A DNA stretch of 64,000 bases from Bacillus_I endophytica_A (GCF_026790145.1 NZ_JALAMS010000002.1:1-64000); one strand, 5' to 3'; shown: positions 1 through 8,943, counted from the stretch's first letter. The notes: generated by a model from the letters alone, not told the origin. Made by a program: numbers and translations.

Positions 1-39
1 TTGACAGGGGTATATTCACTTACTGCCTCCCCGTCTTTT

Positions 40-1041
40 TTATCTTGCTTTCATCCACTCTACTATATATTCCGCCATCTTTTTTGGACTTTGTCTAAAC
101 GCATCAATTGTACTCCCTGCAAGGTGTGGCGTAATCGTAACATTCTCAAGATGTAGAAGCTTATCATCATAAGGAAGTGGTTCGTGGTCGAATACGTCTA
201 ATGCAGCTCCCATAATCTTTTTTTCTTGTAAACTTTGAACAAGGGCTTCCTCATCGATAAGTCCTGAACGAGCTGTATTAATTAAAACTGCTGTTTCTTT
301 CATTTTCTCAATCTCTCTTTGACCAATAAAATGATACGTTTCTTCTGTGAGACGGAGGTGAAGAGATACAATGTCTGCCTGCTCGAGAAGTTCATCTAGC
401 GATACTTTTTTACTGTAGTAAGGAATGTCATCTGTATATTCATCATAGATTAACAGTTCACATCCAAGTGCATGTAGGTATGATCCAAGCAATCTTCCAA
501 TATTGCCGTAGCCAATAATGCCAACTTTCTTTTCATTAAGTTCTGGAATTCCTTCACCATTTGGAAAATCTTTTTCCCATTTCCCCTTTTTTAAAGCTTC
601 GTGGGAGCGAGCAATATTTCTCACTTCAGATAGAATCATCCCTAACGTAAATTCCGCTACTGCTCTAGCATTTCGGCCAGGTGTATTGAGGACCGAAATA
701 CCGAGTGCTTTTGCTTCTATATGATCGACATTCTCTGTTCCCCCTCTTAATACCCCAATGAGTTTCAATTTCTTCCCTCTTTGAAGAATCTCTTTTGATA
801 GAGGAGTAAACTGAACAACAATAGCATCAAATGTTTCAATTCCGTCAAAAAGTTCTTTTTCGACTGTAATGGCTTCTGGGCCATTTCCTTCAACAAGCAA
901 GTTATCTTTTTGAAGAGCCTCAACAGAATCGTGTTTCCACTCACGTACTTCTACTTCTATCCCATGAAGAGATAAGGAGGATAAGCCTTCTTCCATCACG
1001 TCTGCTGGAATAAGAGCGTCTCCAATTGCAAGCAGTTTCAA
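40..1041 (-). CDS. D-2-hydroxyacid dehydrogenase (phosphoglycerate dehydrogenase-like)
   Basis: A 333-residue NAD-dependent D-isomer-specific 2-hydroxyacid dehydrogenase. It has the Rossmann motif IGYGNIG near residue 176, the catalytic-arginine segment NTARSG near residue 257 and the histidine motif TPHLAG near residue 308. It lacks the C-terminal ACT domain of biosynthetic SerA, so a catabolic role is more likely. It is the last visible gene of a five-gene operon, 15 bp after the aldolase gene, with GGAGTGAG just ahead of its ATG. The substrate is not readable from sequence; a sugar-acid or hydroxyacid intermediate of the same pathway is inferred. The short left flank (1-39) has a weak GACAGGGG/CCCCGTC hairpin followed by T residues. 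Confidence 0.85.
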   Translation of the reverse strand: MKLLAIGDALIPADVMEEGLSSLSLHGIEVEVREWKHDSVEALQKDNLLVEGNGPEAITVEKELFDGIETFDAIVVQFTPLSKEILQRGKKLKLIGVLRGGTENVDHIEAKALGISVLNTPGRNARAVAEFTLGMILSEVRNIARSHEALKKGKWEKDFPNGEGIPELNEKKVGIIGYGNIGRLLGSYLHALGCELLIYDEYTDDIPYYSKKVSLDELLEQADIVSLHLRLTEETYHFIGQREIEKMKETAVLINTARSGLIDEEALVQSLQEKKIMGAALDVFDHEPLPYDDKLLHLENVTITPHLAGSTIDAFRQSPKKMAEYIVEWMKAR

Positions 1042-1056
1042 ATTTCCTCACTCCTT

Positions 1057-1911
1057 TTATACTCGGTTGTTTGAACGAAGCAAGATTATTTTTTCTTCAA
1101 CAACATGAGCAAGATGCTCTTTCACAGGGGCAAATAAATCTTCTGGTAAAGGATCAATTCTCCTAATTTGTTTTGCAGATTCTTTTAATCCTTTTGTCAT
1201 CGCAATACGGCAGTCTGCATACAAGTTCACTTTACTAATCCCGTTTTCAATCGCTTTTTGAATCTGATCAGGAGGTGTACCAGAACCACCGTGAAGAACA
1301 AGTGGTACTTTGCTTACTTTGTTAATTTCTTTTGTTCTTTCTATATTTAAAAAGGGTTCTGCCTGATACACTCCATGAGAAGTTCCAATAGAGACAGCAA
1401 GAGCATCAACATTTGTTTTCTCAATAAATGCTTCCACTTGGGAAGGTTCTGTTAGTTTAGAGTCGCTTCCATAATCCCCACCAAGCTCTGCTCCTCCAAC
1501 ATGCCCAAGCTCTGCTTCTACACTGATTCCTCTAGGATGAGAAAGATCTGTCACTCTTTTGGTTAGAGCAATATTATCTTGAAAAGGAAGGCTTGAGCCA
1601 TCAATCATAACAGAAGAAAAACCAAATTTTATCGCTTCTTCCACTAACTCTACGTCCATTGCATGATCAAGGTGAAGCACAACCGGTATATCATAAAAAG
1701 GCACAACAGCTTTAATATACTCGGCTAAATATACAAATCCTTTCCGTTCTCTTAAGTTATGCTCAAGACACATTAGAATAACGGGTGAACGCTGTTGTTC
1801 AGCTTTGTCAAGAATGGTTTGAACCATAACATCATTTATACAATCAAAAGCAGGCACTGCATACTGCTGGGCTCTTGCATCCTCTACTACTTCTTTTAAC
1901 GAAACAAGCAT
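1057..1911 (-). CDS. class II ketose-bisphosphate aldolase (Fba/GatY/KbaY family)
   Basis: A zinc-dependent aldolase of 284 residues, the usual length. It carries the metal-binding segment LHLDHAMD near residue 80 and the phosphate/metal loop LHGGSG near residue 206. The family cleaves ketose (bis)phosphates such as fructose 1,6- or tagatose 1,6-bisphosphate into dihydroxyacetone phosphate and an aldehyde. Its position 11 bp after a dehydrogenase and downstream of a GatC-type transporter and an FGGY kinase points to a dedicated catabolic aldolase, not the glycolytic FbaA. The exact substrate cannot be told from the sequence. Confidence 0.88.
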   Translation of the reverse strand: MLVSLKEVVEDARAQQYAVPAFDCINDVMVQTILDKAEQQRSPVILMCLEHNLRERKGFVYLAEYIKAVVPFYDIPVVLHLDHAMDVELVEEAIKFGFSSVMIDGSSLPFQDNIALTKRVTDLSHPRGISVEAELGHVGGAELGGDYGSDSKLTEPSQVEAFIEKTNVDALAVSIGTSHGVYQAEPFLNIERTKEINKVSKVPLVLHGGSGTPPDQIQKAIENGISKVNLYADCRIAMTKGLKESAKQIRRIDPLPEDLFAPVKEHLAHVVEEKIILLRSNNRV

Positions 1912-1922
1912 AGTTTCACTCC

Positions 1923-2681
1923 TTACCTCATTAACATTCCGCCTGTTGCATCAACTGTTGCTCCCGTCATATAGCGGGCTTTTCTTGAAACGAGAAACGC
2001 CGCAATTTCAGCTATTTCCTCTGGTTGTGCTACTCTTCCAATTGGAATCCGGTTTACATAATAGTCTCTGTTTTCTTGTAGTGCGTCCCCAATCATATCT
2101 GTTTCCACAATTCCTAATGCAAGGGCATTTACGTTAATTCCATTTTTCGCGACTTCCCGTGCTAATGAAACCGTAAAAGAAACAACTCCTGCTTTACTTG
2201 CTGCATAATGAGCATGCCCTGTTGTTGAACCATGAAATGCTGCTTGTGACGTTAAATTTAAAATAGTCCCTGTTCGCTCTTCTTCAAGTAAATGATTTAC
2301 AAAGCTTTGGCACGTCAAGAAAACAGCGGTAAGATTCACTTTCATCGTGTTTTCCCACTCGGCAAGAGACATATCTTTCACCCAGCTTTTAGGCCATATT
2401 CCCGCATTATTTACTAAAATATGAAGCTCTCCAAAAGCTTCTTTTCCTTTTTGAATGATTTTTTTGCATCCTTCTTCATGAGCCAAGTCAGCTTGAACAG
2501 CAACGCATTTGCTGTAATTTTGATTAATAAGATCTGCAATTTCGATTGCATTTTCAACATTTCGATTGTAATGAAGCACGATATTTGCTCCTTCTTTAGC
2601 AAGGGTGAGTGCAATCTCTCTTCCAACACCTCTTGAACTCCCCGTTATAACGGCCGTTTTTCTTTTTAAACAAAGATCCAT
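1923..2681 (-). CDS. short-chain dehydrogenase/reductase (SDR)
   Basis: A classical SDR of 252 residues with the cofactor motif TGSSRGVG (residues 13-20), NNAG near residue 91 and the catalytic Ser...YAASK set near residues 145-163. It lies between the FGGY kinase (18 bp gap) and the aldolase (11 bp gap). The likely role is oxidation or reduction of a polyol or ketose in the pathway. Its closest general resemblance is to FabG-like sugar or polyol dehydrogenases, but FabG itself is unlikely in this operon. Confidence 0.85.
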   Translation of the reverse strand: MDLCLKRKTAVITGSSRGVGREIALTLAKEGANIVLHYNRNVENAIEIADLINQNYSKCVAVQADLAHEEGCKKIIQKGKEAFGELHILVNNAGIWPKSWVKDMSLAEWENTMKVNLTAVFLTCQSFVNHLLEEERTGTILNLTSQAAFHGSTTGHAHYAASKAGVVSFTVSLAREVAKNGINVNALALGIVETDMIGDALQENRDYYVNRIPIGRVAQPEEIAEIAAFLVSRKARYMTGATVDATGGMLMR

Positions 2682-2699
2682 ATTGCTCTGCCCCTCCTT

Positions 2700-4208
2700 T
2701 TAAGGCTTCCAAACCGGTTCTAATGCAGCTAATACTGAAGTGAAATAGTTATATTTCTCCTCGTATATTCCTTTTAGTGCTTCATTTGGTTTATATGTTC
2801 TTCCCTTTTGAACCATTGCTTTTGCTCCTTCTTCAAAGGAAGGATATGCTCCTACTGCTACCGCTGCACAAATGGCTGCTCCAAGTGTTCCTTGTTCTGT
2901 CCCTACAACAACTTCAACAGGTGTTTGTAGAATATCGGCAAACATTTGCATCCATACCTCAGACTTTGTTGCTCCTCCAGCAATCCGGATAACGTTTGGC
3001 TTTTCTCTATATTCCATAAGCTTATCAACATGAATTTTATGTCCAAAAACAACCCCTTCATATAGAGCTCTAAGCATGTGTGCTTTTGTATGCCAGCCAT
3101 TAAACCCAAAGAAACACGCTTTTGCATCCCTATGAACATTTGACCCAAAGAGAAACGGAAAAAAGAGAATGTTCGATTCGTGGGGTTCAATATTCTCTAC
3201 CATTTCGTTACAAAGATCATAAACAGAAATCCCTTTTCTCTTTGCTTCTTCATGTTCTGAATTGAAATACTCTTTTACGTACCACTCTAAGTTACTTGCC
3301 GATGTTGGACTTCCTTCTAATGTGAGCCAATACCCTGGTATGCAAAAAAGAGATGTCATAAATAGATCTTTATCAACAATTGGTTTCTTTGTAATAAACT
3401 CATTAATACTCCACGTTCCTGCTACAATACATAGTTTTTCTTCGTCTGTTGTACCAGTCGCAATAGCAGCTGCATCAATATCAAATAACCCACCCGCAAC
3501 AGGAGTGCCTTCTTTTAAGCCTGTTAATTGCGCTACTTTTTTTGTAATATATCCACCAATTTCTCCGGAATAAAGAATGGGAGGCAGCTTTTCGTATATG
3601 CTTTCAATCCCAAGTTCTTTTAGAAGACCTTCATCATATTTTTTCTCTCTGCTATTTAATAAACTAGTTCCAGAAATGTCGGTAATCTCGGCATATGCTT
3701 CACCTGTTAGAAGATAGCGAATATAGTCTTTGCACATAAAAATCCACTTTGTTTTATGAAGAGTAGTAGGTTCATATTTTTGAAGCCAAGCTAAAAGAGC
3801 TGCTGGTTGACCTGGCCATACCGACTGCATTGTTTTCGGCAAAATTCTCTCTTCTATTCCCTGCTGTTTCCAAAATTCAACAATCTCTTTTGCACGTGAG
3901 TCTGTTGAAATAATTCCCTTCCGAACAGCTTCTCCTTTTTCATCCACAACATATAATCCATTTCCATGTCCTGTTGCTGCAACACTTATAATCTCTTCTC
4001 CATCTATTTTAGATTTTTGAATTATTTCTTGAATAACAGCTACATTTGCTTCCCATAATTCTTTACAGTCCCTTTCTGTATGTCCTGGATATGGCATATA
4101 CATCTCTGTTTTTCGACTAGCAACAGCAAGCTCTTTTCCGTCAATTGATAAGAGACTTGCCTTTGTTACGGTTCCCCCATTATCAATCCCTAGCACATAC
4201 TTCCCCAT
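2700..4208 (-). CDS. FGGY-family carbohydrate kinase (xylulokinase/L-xylulose kinase-like)
   Basis: A 502-residue sugar kinase of the FGGY family: N-terminal ATPase-fold motif GIDNGGTVTKASL, and near residue 410 the C-terminal phosphate loop IRIAGGATKSEVWMQ. I place the start at the ATG at 4208, not at an in-frame ATG 26 codons upstream, because GAAGGGGGAAG lies just before it and the protein then begins MGKYVLGIDNGG as in relatives. It is 19 bp downstream of the PTS IIC gene. It would phosphorylate a ketose or polyol entering through that transporter; L-xylulose kinase (LyxK) is the nearest guess. Confidence 0.87.
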   Translation of the reverse strand: MGKYVLGIDNGGTVTKASLLSIDGKELAVASRKTEMYMPYPGHTERDCKELWEANVAVIQEIIQKSKIDGEEIISVAATGHGNGLYVVDEKGEAVRKGIISTDSRAKEIVEFWKQQGIEERILPKTMQSVWPGQPAALLAWLQKYEPTTLHKTKWIFMCKDYIRYLLTGEAYAEITDISGTSLLNSREKKYDEGLLKELGIESIYEKLPPILYSGEIGGYITKKVAQLTGLKEGTPVAGGLFDIDAAAIATGTTDEEKLCIVAGTWSINEFITKKPIVDKDLFMTSLFCIPGYWLTLEGSPTSASNLEWYVKEYFNSEHEEAKRKGISVYDLCNEMVENIEPHESNILFFPFLFGSNVHRDAKACFFGFNGWHTKAHMLRALYEGVVFGHKIHVDKLMEYREKPNVIRIAGGATKSEVWMQMFADILQTPVEVVVGTEQGTLGAAICAAVAVGAYPSFEEGAKAMVQKGRTYKPNEALKGIYEEKYNYFTSVLAALEPVWKP

Positions 4209-4227
4209 CTTTACTTCCCCCTTCTCG

Positions 4228-5487
4228 TTAAAATAGCTTTGAAATTTCAATGATGAGCCAACCAAGAGGTGTTGTCGCTCCACCAACTAAGTTCGATAAG
4301 CCTGTTGCTGACTGAACGTTCTCTGGAAGCGTTACATTTACCATTTCGGCAGCTTTCGTATAATAAGAAGAAATGGACGTTCCTGCATAAAGAACAAATG
4401 TCACGATCACCATTCCTGTTAAGAAAAGTCGGACAAGGTTTCTCTTTAAAAAAGGAGCTGCCATTGGTAAAAGAAAGACAAGTGAAGCTAGATCAACAAA
4501 TGGAAGAACTTTATTTCCTGGTAAAATAATAGCCAAAAGAAGGGCACCTGGAATAAGTAAAAGCCCTGTTGCTAAAACAGCTGGATTTCCAACAAGCAAT
4601 GCGGTATCAAGTCCAATGTAAAACTCCCGATCTGGAAATTTCTTTTTCAACAAGACTTCTGCTGCTTCTCGAACAATTTCAAGCCCTTGGACAAGTATAT
4701 TAATCATTGCAGGAAGTAGAACCATAACTGCAGCAACTTTAATGCCGAGTGTCACAACATCTGCAAGTGGAAGACCTGCAAGAAGTCCTAATAAAATACC
4801 TAGTATCGTCCCAAGCGTTAGCGGTTCTCCCATTACGCCATATCTCTTTGTAATTTCTTCTGGGGACGCTTTTACTTTGTTTAATCCAGGAATGCGTTCT
4901 ATTATCCAGTTCATCGCAATTCCGATTGGTACATAGATCGCAGATGTTGCATGTGCAAAAGAAACTCCTTTTAAATTGTATTGTTCTTGAATTCTTTTGG
5001 CTGTTAAATCCGCTATAATGATGGCAATTAGAAAATGAAGTAATGCACTAACAACAGAGATTACGATACTATTTGTCACAGCGTACACAACGCCACCTGT
5101 TAGCATGAAATGCCAATAATTAAAAATATCGATATTTACGGTTTTCGTAAGTTTTAATAACAGAAGAACAACATTTAAAATAATGGCTCCAAATACGACA
5201 AATGGAACAATAGGCGTTCCCCATCCAATCGTTGCTCCAACGGGCCATCCTGGATCAACAACAGTTAAATTTAAATTAAACCGCTGCACCATCGCTTCTG
5301 CTGCAGGACCTAATGTATCGAGCAAAAGCCCAATGACAAGATTAATCCCGACAAATCCAATTCCAACAAGCATGGCAGCTTTGAAGCCTTGGGCAATCTT
5401 TACTCTAAAAATCAAGGAAAGAATAAAGAAAATAATCGGCATCATCACCGTTGGACCTAACTCAATAATTTCATTAATAAAACTCAT
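4228..5487 (-). CDS. PTS galactitol-family transporter subunit IIC (GatC-like)
   Basis: A 419-residue multi-spanning membrane protein that aligns by eye with Escherichia coli GatC: ELGPTVMMPIIF at the N-terminus, GFVGINLVIGLLLD, NLNLTVVDPGWP, LDTALLVGNPAVLATG and PGNKVLPFVDLAS in the same order. The start is the ATG at 5487, behind AAAGGAGGAAGATAAA. No IIA or IIB gene is adjacent, although GatC normally works with GatA and GatB. Either partner subunits are encoded elsewhere or the protein works as a non-PTS permease with the downstream kinase doing the phosphorylation. It is the first structural gene of the operon and follows a strong hairpin. Confidence 0.87.
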   Translation of the reverse strand: MSFINEIIELGPTVMMPIIFFILSLIFRVKIAQGFKAAMLVGIGFVGINLVIGLLLDTLGPAAEAMVQRFNLNLTVVDPGWPVGATIGWGTPIVPFVVFGAIILNVVLLLLKLTKTVNIDIFNYWHFMLTGGVVYAVTNSIVISVVSALLHFLIAIIIADLTAKRIQEQYNLKGVSFAHATSAIYVPIGIAMNWIIERIPGLNKVKASPEEITKRYGVMGEPLTLGTILGILLGLLAGLPLADVVTLGIKVAAVMVLLPAMINILVQGLEIVREAAEVLLKKKFPDREFYIGLDTALLVGNPAVLATGLLLIPGALLLAIILPGNKVLPFVDLASLVFLLPMAAPFLKRNLVRLFLTGMVIVTFVLYAGTSISSYYTKAAEMVNVTLPENVQSATGLSNLVGGATTPLGWLIIEISKLF

Positions 5488-5550
5488 TTTATCTTCCTCC
5501 TTTATCATGAGAGTGAAGCTTAGAAGATGTTGTCCTACCTTATTAAAAAA

Positions 5551-5598
5551 AGAAACCCTACAAAGCTCTAGCTAATACTAGAGCTTTGTAGGGTTTCT
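5551..5598 (-). terminator. intrinsic terminator/attenuator between the glpP-like gene and gatC-like gene
   Basis: A perfect 21-bp stem (5551-5571 with 5578-5598) around a 6-nt loop, followed on the minus strand by seven U residues. It ends the antiterminator-family gene, and it also lies in the leader of the gatC-like operon 64 bp ahead of the first start codon. In Bacillus subtilis, GlpP prevents termination at just such a hairpin in the glpD leader. An attenuator role here is inferred. Confidence 0.85.
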
Positions 5599-5620
5599 CA
5601 TCATCGCCTCCCTTCGCATA

Positions 5621-6181
5621 CTATTTTGTTTTCCATAAATGCTTCTCGCTTGTTGTAATTCCTTTGATGCCTCCTTCAAACAGCTTTTTCACCATCTGAT
5701 CTTCGGAAATAAACCCACCTGCAAGAAGCGGTAATGACGTAGTCTTCCTCACTTTCTCTATTACATAAAGAGAAAAAGGACCTGGCAAAAGTTCAAGGGC
5801 ATCTAAATGGCGTTCTTCCATTGCCTTTAAGCCTGATTCAAGCGAACGAGAATCAAGAAGAAAAAGACGCTGAATACTCATAAGCCCTAAATCTTTTACC
5901 CGCTTTAACAAATTAGCGTTTGGTGAAATGACTCCATCTATTTTGTATAAGTCACGAAGCATTTTTAATCCTATTTGGTCTTTACTTAACCCCCCTATTA
6001 AGTCAAGGTGAACAAGTACTTTTTTATTCACTGCATGACATCTTTTGGTTAGTAACTGTAGGTTGCCGATATGTGTCTCAGATAACAGGATAAAAGGAGA
6101 AGGTGATTTTAAAGCTAAGTCTAAATGTTTTAAATTTCGTACAGATGGAATCACTGTTTGATTGAGAATCGTATTATTCAT
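5621..6181 (-). CDS. GlpP-family glycerol-3-phosphate-responsive-type antiterminator
   Basis: A 186-residue protein of the GlpP family of mRNA-binding antiterminators. Matches to B. subtilis GlpP by eye include IPSVRNLKH near the N-terminus, KVLVHLDLIGGL, IQRLFLLDS, ALELLPGP, LAGGFIS and the final TTSEKHLWK. GlpP proteins bind glycerol-3-phosphate and leader RNA, letting polymerase pass a terminator. This copy sits just upstream of a hairpin and a sugar operon lacking glp genes, so I infer a specialised paralogue that senses a phosphorylated intermediate of that pathway. A cre-like site precedes the gene. Confidence 0.85.
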   Translation of the reverse strand: MNNTILNQTVIPSVRNLKHLDLALKSPSPFILLSETHIGNLQLLTKRCHAVNKKVLVHLDLIGGLSKDQIGLKMLRDLYKIDGVISPNANLLKRVKDLGLMSIQRLFLLDSRSLESGLKAMEERHLDALELLPGPFSLYVIEKVRKTTSLPLLAGGFISEDQMVKKLFEGGIKGITTSEKHLWKTK

Positions 6182-6195
6182 TTGTACCCTCTTCT

Positions 6196-6209
6196 ATAAA
6201 GCGCTTTCA
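6196..6209 (-). promoter_or_regulatory. cre-like site (CcpA) upstream of the glpP-like gene
   Basis: On the minus strand the sequence is TGAAAGCGCTTTAT, a near-perfect fit to the catabolite responsive element, 15 bp ahead of the start codon. It implies glucose repression of the regulator and, by read-through, of the sugar operon. Confidence 0.65.
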
Positions 6210-6303
6210 TTTTTTTATTTTATGGTTATATATGTATTCATCTTCAAAATCTTTTATTCCGAATAACAGGTTTTATCCTTACATTTTCTCTTGTATATAA
6301 AAA

Positions 6304-6341
6304 CCGGAAAATAAACAAAGTTGCGTTTGTTTATTTTCCGG
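6304..6341 (-). terminator. terminator of the DHA2-type exporter gene
   Basis: A perfect 16-bp stem (6304-6319 with 6326-6341) with loop GTTGCG, followed on the minus strand by TTTTTATAT. Confidence 0.85.
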
Positions 6342-6349
6342 ATATCATT

Positions 6350-7993
6350 CTACTTTTCTCTAAATTTTTTCAATGCTTCTCTAAAAACATCATCATTTGT
6401 TTGAGTCTGTTTAAGCTGTTTAAATTTCTGAAGTGCTTTTCGATAATCATGATCAGGAATTACAGCATCTTTTGTATGAAGTAGAGCGGGCTGAGTGGGT
6501 TGCACAACCTCTTCATCTACCTGTGACTTCCCTTTACGCTCTTCATTTTGCCCATGATGTGGTTTATGAGCTAACTTATGTCCTTTCCCTGTTAATGCCA
6601 TAAGAAACGAAAAACATAACAATACTAAACTTGCACTAAAAGAAGAAAAAAATAAGTCATGATAAGCTAATAATTGCGATTTTTCAACGCTTTGTTCACT
6701 TACATCTTGTGAACTTCCATTTGTTAAGTGATGTTCAGAGAATCTGTTTAATATATAATTACTTATAACCGGAATCGCGGCATATGCAATCATGCGTAAA
6801 AATTGAACAGTCGCCATACGTGGCACTAAATCTGGCAATGGTCCGCCTAAAGCAGCCCCCATAAGCCCTGAAGCAATCGTAAAGCCAACGCCTAAAATCA
6901 GTACAAAGAAGCTGATGGCAAAGAACGTATACGGTTCATGATCCCCGGCATACATCCACGTTAAGTTTACACCAATAATAAGGAGAGCCCCTACCATTCC
7001 TAGAATTCCAGGACCTAATTTATCATAAAGTAAACAGCTTAAAATGGCGGCAACGGCTACTCCAACAAGCAGGCATAGATAAACAATGACCATTTCTTTA
7101 TTTGGGAGCGCATTGACAGTTTTTAAGATGCCTTGTAGTGAAGCTAAGCTTAACGTCATTGCTATATATCCTGTTATAACGACTAAGATGGCTAGAAGCG
7201 GTTTTTTGTGCAAAATGAGTTTAAATGAAAGAAGCGGCTTTGTAGTGCTATATTCCGTAATAAATAGAAAAAGAAAAGAAAGAACACTGCCACCTAATCC
7301 AATCCATACGTAAAGCGATGATCCACCCCATTTTTGTAAGCTAAGAACTGTAAAAGATGTTAATAAAGCGAAAATTCCTGCCCAAACAAAACCCATCCAG
7401 TCAAAATGTGCTTTCTCTTTTGCATGTCGAGTCCCTTCATTTGAAAGGAGCGTATATCCTAACAGGATAGCGAGGATAGAACAGACTACAGCTACATAAA
7501 AGATTTCTTTCCAATGCCCTGTATGACTAACAAGCGTTCCGAAACAAACACCGATCATACTTGAACCATAAAACCCGCCGATAAGAATGAGTAGGGCCAA
7601 ATTACGGCGACTAATAGGAAAAGCAAGAACAAGCATAGGAAGCATCATCATGAGAGCCATACCTGCTCCCATGCCCTGTAACACTCTCCCTGCTTCAAAT
7701 ACGATAAATTTTGTTGAAATTAAGCTTAATAATACACCTAACAGCGAAATACAGGCTGATGTTATATACGTTGTTTTATCTCCCCACTTATGACGTAAAA
7801 AAGGACCTAAAGGAACAAACAGGGCAAAAGCAATTGTTCCTGTCAGGATAGGTATAATCGATGGATAAGAAGAAGAGTCCAACGTTTTTTGAAGCAACCC
7901 TTGAAGTGGGGTAAGCGCACTGTTTAACATAAGGCCAGGGCCAACCGCTAAAATAGCTAATAGTGAAATTCCCCAGTGTCTTTCTATTTTCAT
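6350..7993 (-). CDS. MFS drug/efflux transporter, DHA2-like, with long cytoplasmic tail
   Basis: A 547-residue major facilitator with about 14 predicted membrane segments, in line with the 14-TMS drug:H+ antiporter group. RVLQGMGAGMALMM near residue 105 resembles family motifs. The membrane part ends near residue 460 and is followed by a charged tail of about 80 residues, rich in His, Lys and Gln, that ends in two similar helical units (YRKALQKFKQ and FREALKKFRE). The ATG follows GAAAGGAAAAG. The gene lies 68 bp downstream of a tetR-type gene in the same direction, the usual arrangement for a repressor-controlled exporter. The substrate is unknown. Confidence 0.85.
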   Translation of the reverse strand: MKIERHWGISLLAILAVGPGLMLNSALTPLQGLLQKTLDSSSYPSIIPILTGTIAFALFVPLGPFLRHKWGDKTTYITSACISLLGVLLSLISTKFIVFEAGRVLQGMGAGMALMMMLPMLVLAFPISRRNLALLILIGGFYGSSMIGVCFGTLVSHTGHWKEIFYVAVVCSILAILLGYTLLSNEGTRHAKEKAHFDWMGFVWAGIFALLTSFTVLSLQKWGGSSLYVWIGLGGSVLSFLFLFITEYSTTKPLLSFKLILHKKPLLAILVVITGYIAMTLSLASLQGILKTVNALPNKEMVIVYLCLLVGVAVAAILSCLLYDKLGPGILGMVGALLIIGVNLTWMYAGDHEPYTFFAISFFVLILGVGFTIASGLMGAALGGPLPDLVPRMATVQFLRMIAYAAIPVISNYILNRFSEHHLTNGSSQDVSEQSVEKSQLLAYHDLFFSSFSASLVLLCFSFLMALTGKGHKLAHKPHHGQNEERKGKSQVDEEVVQPTQPALLHTKDAVIPDHDYRKALQKFKQLKQTQTNDDVFREALKKFREK

Positions 7994-8019
7994 TACACTT
8001 TTCCTTTCTATGTTTATTA

Positions 8020-8039
8020 TTTGTTCATTCGTTCACAAA
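8020..8039. promoter_or_regulatory. candidate TetR operator between tetR-like and exporter genes
   Basis: An imperfect dyad, TTTGTTCATTCGTTCACAAA (outer 5 bp perfect), in the 68-bp gap ahead of the exporter. Its position suits an operator; the pairing with the adjacent regulator is inferred. Confidence 0.35.
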
Positions 8040-8051
8040 TGTAGGGAACAA

Positions 8052-8081
8052 AAATAAAGCTTCAGTGTAGAAGCTTTATTT
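8052..8081 (-). terminator. terminator overlapping the end of the tetR-like gene
   Basis: A 12-bp stem, AAATAAAGCTTC with GAAGCTTTATTT, that spans the tetR-like stop codon and is followed on the minus strand by a T-rich run. It would limit read-through into the exporter gene. Confidence 0.65.
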
Positions 8082-8667
8082 TATCCTCTAATCCAGCAAC
8101 TCTAATTGGTCCAAGAAGCGTTAAACGAGTTAATTGATTTGCCATATATAGCGGGCTGAATTTCATATCATTTTCTAACCAAGAACTAATAACGCCAATA
8201 TGAGCAGAAGCAATATAGCTAATTAAAATGTCTTTTGGAACTTCAAGCTCTTCCTCTGCTTCGCCAATAGAAGAAATTAATTCTCCATACACTTTATCTT
8301 GAACAATCTTCGTCATATAGCTTCGAAACTGTGGAATCCCTCGGTCACTCAGCATCACCTTAAAATAGTCCGCATGCTCGTGAATAAATTCAAAAAGCCG
8401 GACGAAAGAGATTTGCTGGTTCTCTTCTTTTGGAGCCTTTACTTCTTCTATAAGATTTTCCAACATTTCACGCATGCTTTGAAACAAAAAATCTTGCTTA
8501 TCTTGATAATGAAGATAAAAGGTTCCACGGGTCAAATCTGCTCTTTCTGTAATTTCTTGAATCGTAATAGCCCCTACATCTTTCTCCTTTAAAAGCTCGA
8601 TAAACGCTTTTCGTAAATATTTACTTGTGCGTCTTATGCGCGGATCTACTTTGGGTTTTTTAGACAT
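8062..8667 (-). CDS. TetR/AcrR-family transcriptional regulator
   Basis: A 201-residue one-component regulator. The N-terminal helix-turn-helix is clear: ITIQEITERADLTRGTFYLH at residues 34-53, with the TetR-typical YLHYQDKQDFL. The C-terminal ligand domain is all-helical and diverged. The ATG follows AAGGAGGTAGAAA. The exporter gene lies directly downstream, so the probable role is to repress that gene and itself until an inducing compound binds. A spaced inverted repeat lies upstream at 8806-8840. Confidence 0.9.
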   Translation of the reverse strand: MSKKPKVDPRIRRTSKYLRKAFIELLKEKDVGAITIQEITERADLTRGTFYLHYQDKQDFLFQSMREMLENLIEEVKAPKEENQQISFVRLFEFIHEHADYFKVMLSDRGIPQFRSYMTKIVQDKVYGELISSIGEAEEELEVPKDILISYIASAHIGVISSWLENDMKFSPLYMANQLTRLTLLGPIRVAGLEDKIKLLH

Positions 8668-8805
8668 TTTCTACCTCCTTGTATAACTTCTGGCACTTTG
8701 TAGACAAAACAATTTCCTATGTATTGTTATGAACGGTTCCGCTTTTACTGTTTATTGACCTCTATTCAAATTGTGCTGTACCATTAAAGTATGATTTACA
8801 CACGA

Positions 8806-8840
8806 TGTACATTACTAAACACTACGTCTATTAATGTACA
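8806..8840. repeat. spaced inverted repeat in a divergent intergenic region
   Basis: Perfect 9-bp arms TGTACATTA and TAATGTACA separated by 17 bp, between the tetR-like gene (minus) and a small plus-strand gene. It may be an operator acting on both sides; nothing else in the interval stands out. Confidence 0.4.
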
Positions 8841-8943
8841 GGATGAAAAATACTTTTGTCAATGAGAAGCTGGACTAAACCATGGGAAATAGGTATAAAT
8901 CAATTCAAATTTATGAGAGGAGTCCTTTATAAGGGAAGGAAAA

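Noticed and set aside
5183..5575. 130-codon plus-strand frame over the gatC-like gene start
   Set aside because: Antisense of the IIC gene and runs into the attenuator hairpin; no independent support.
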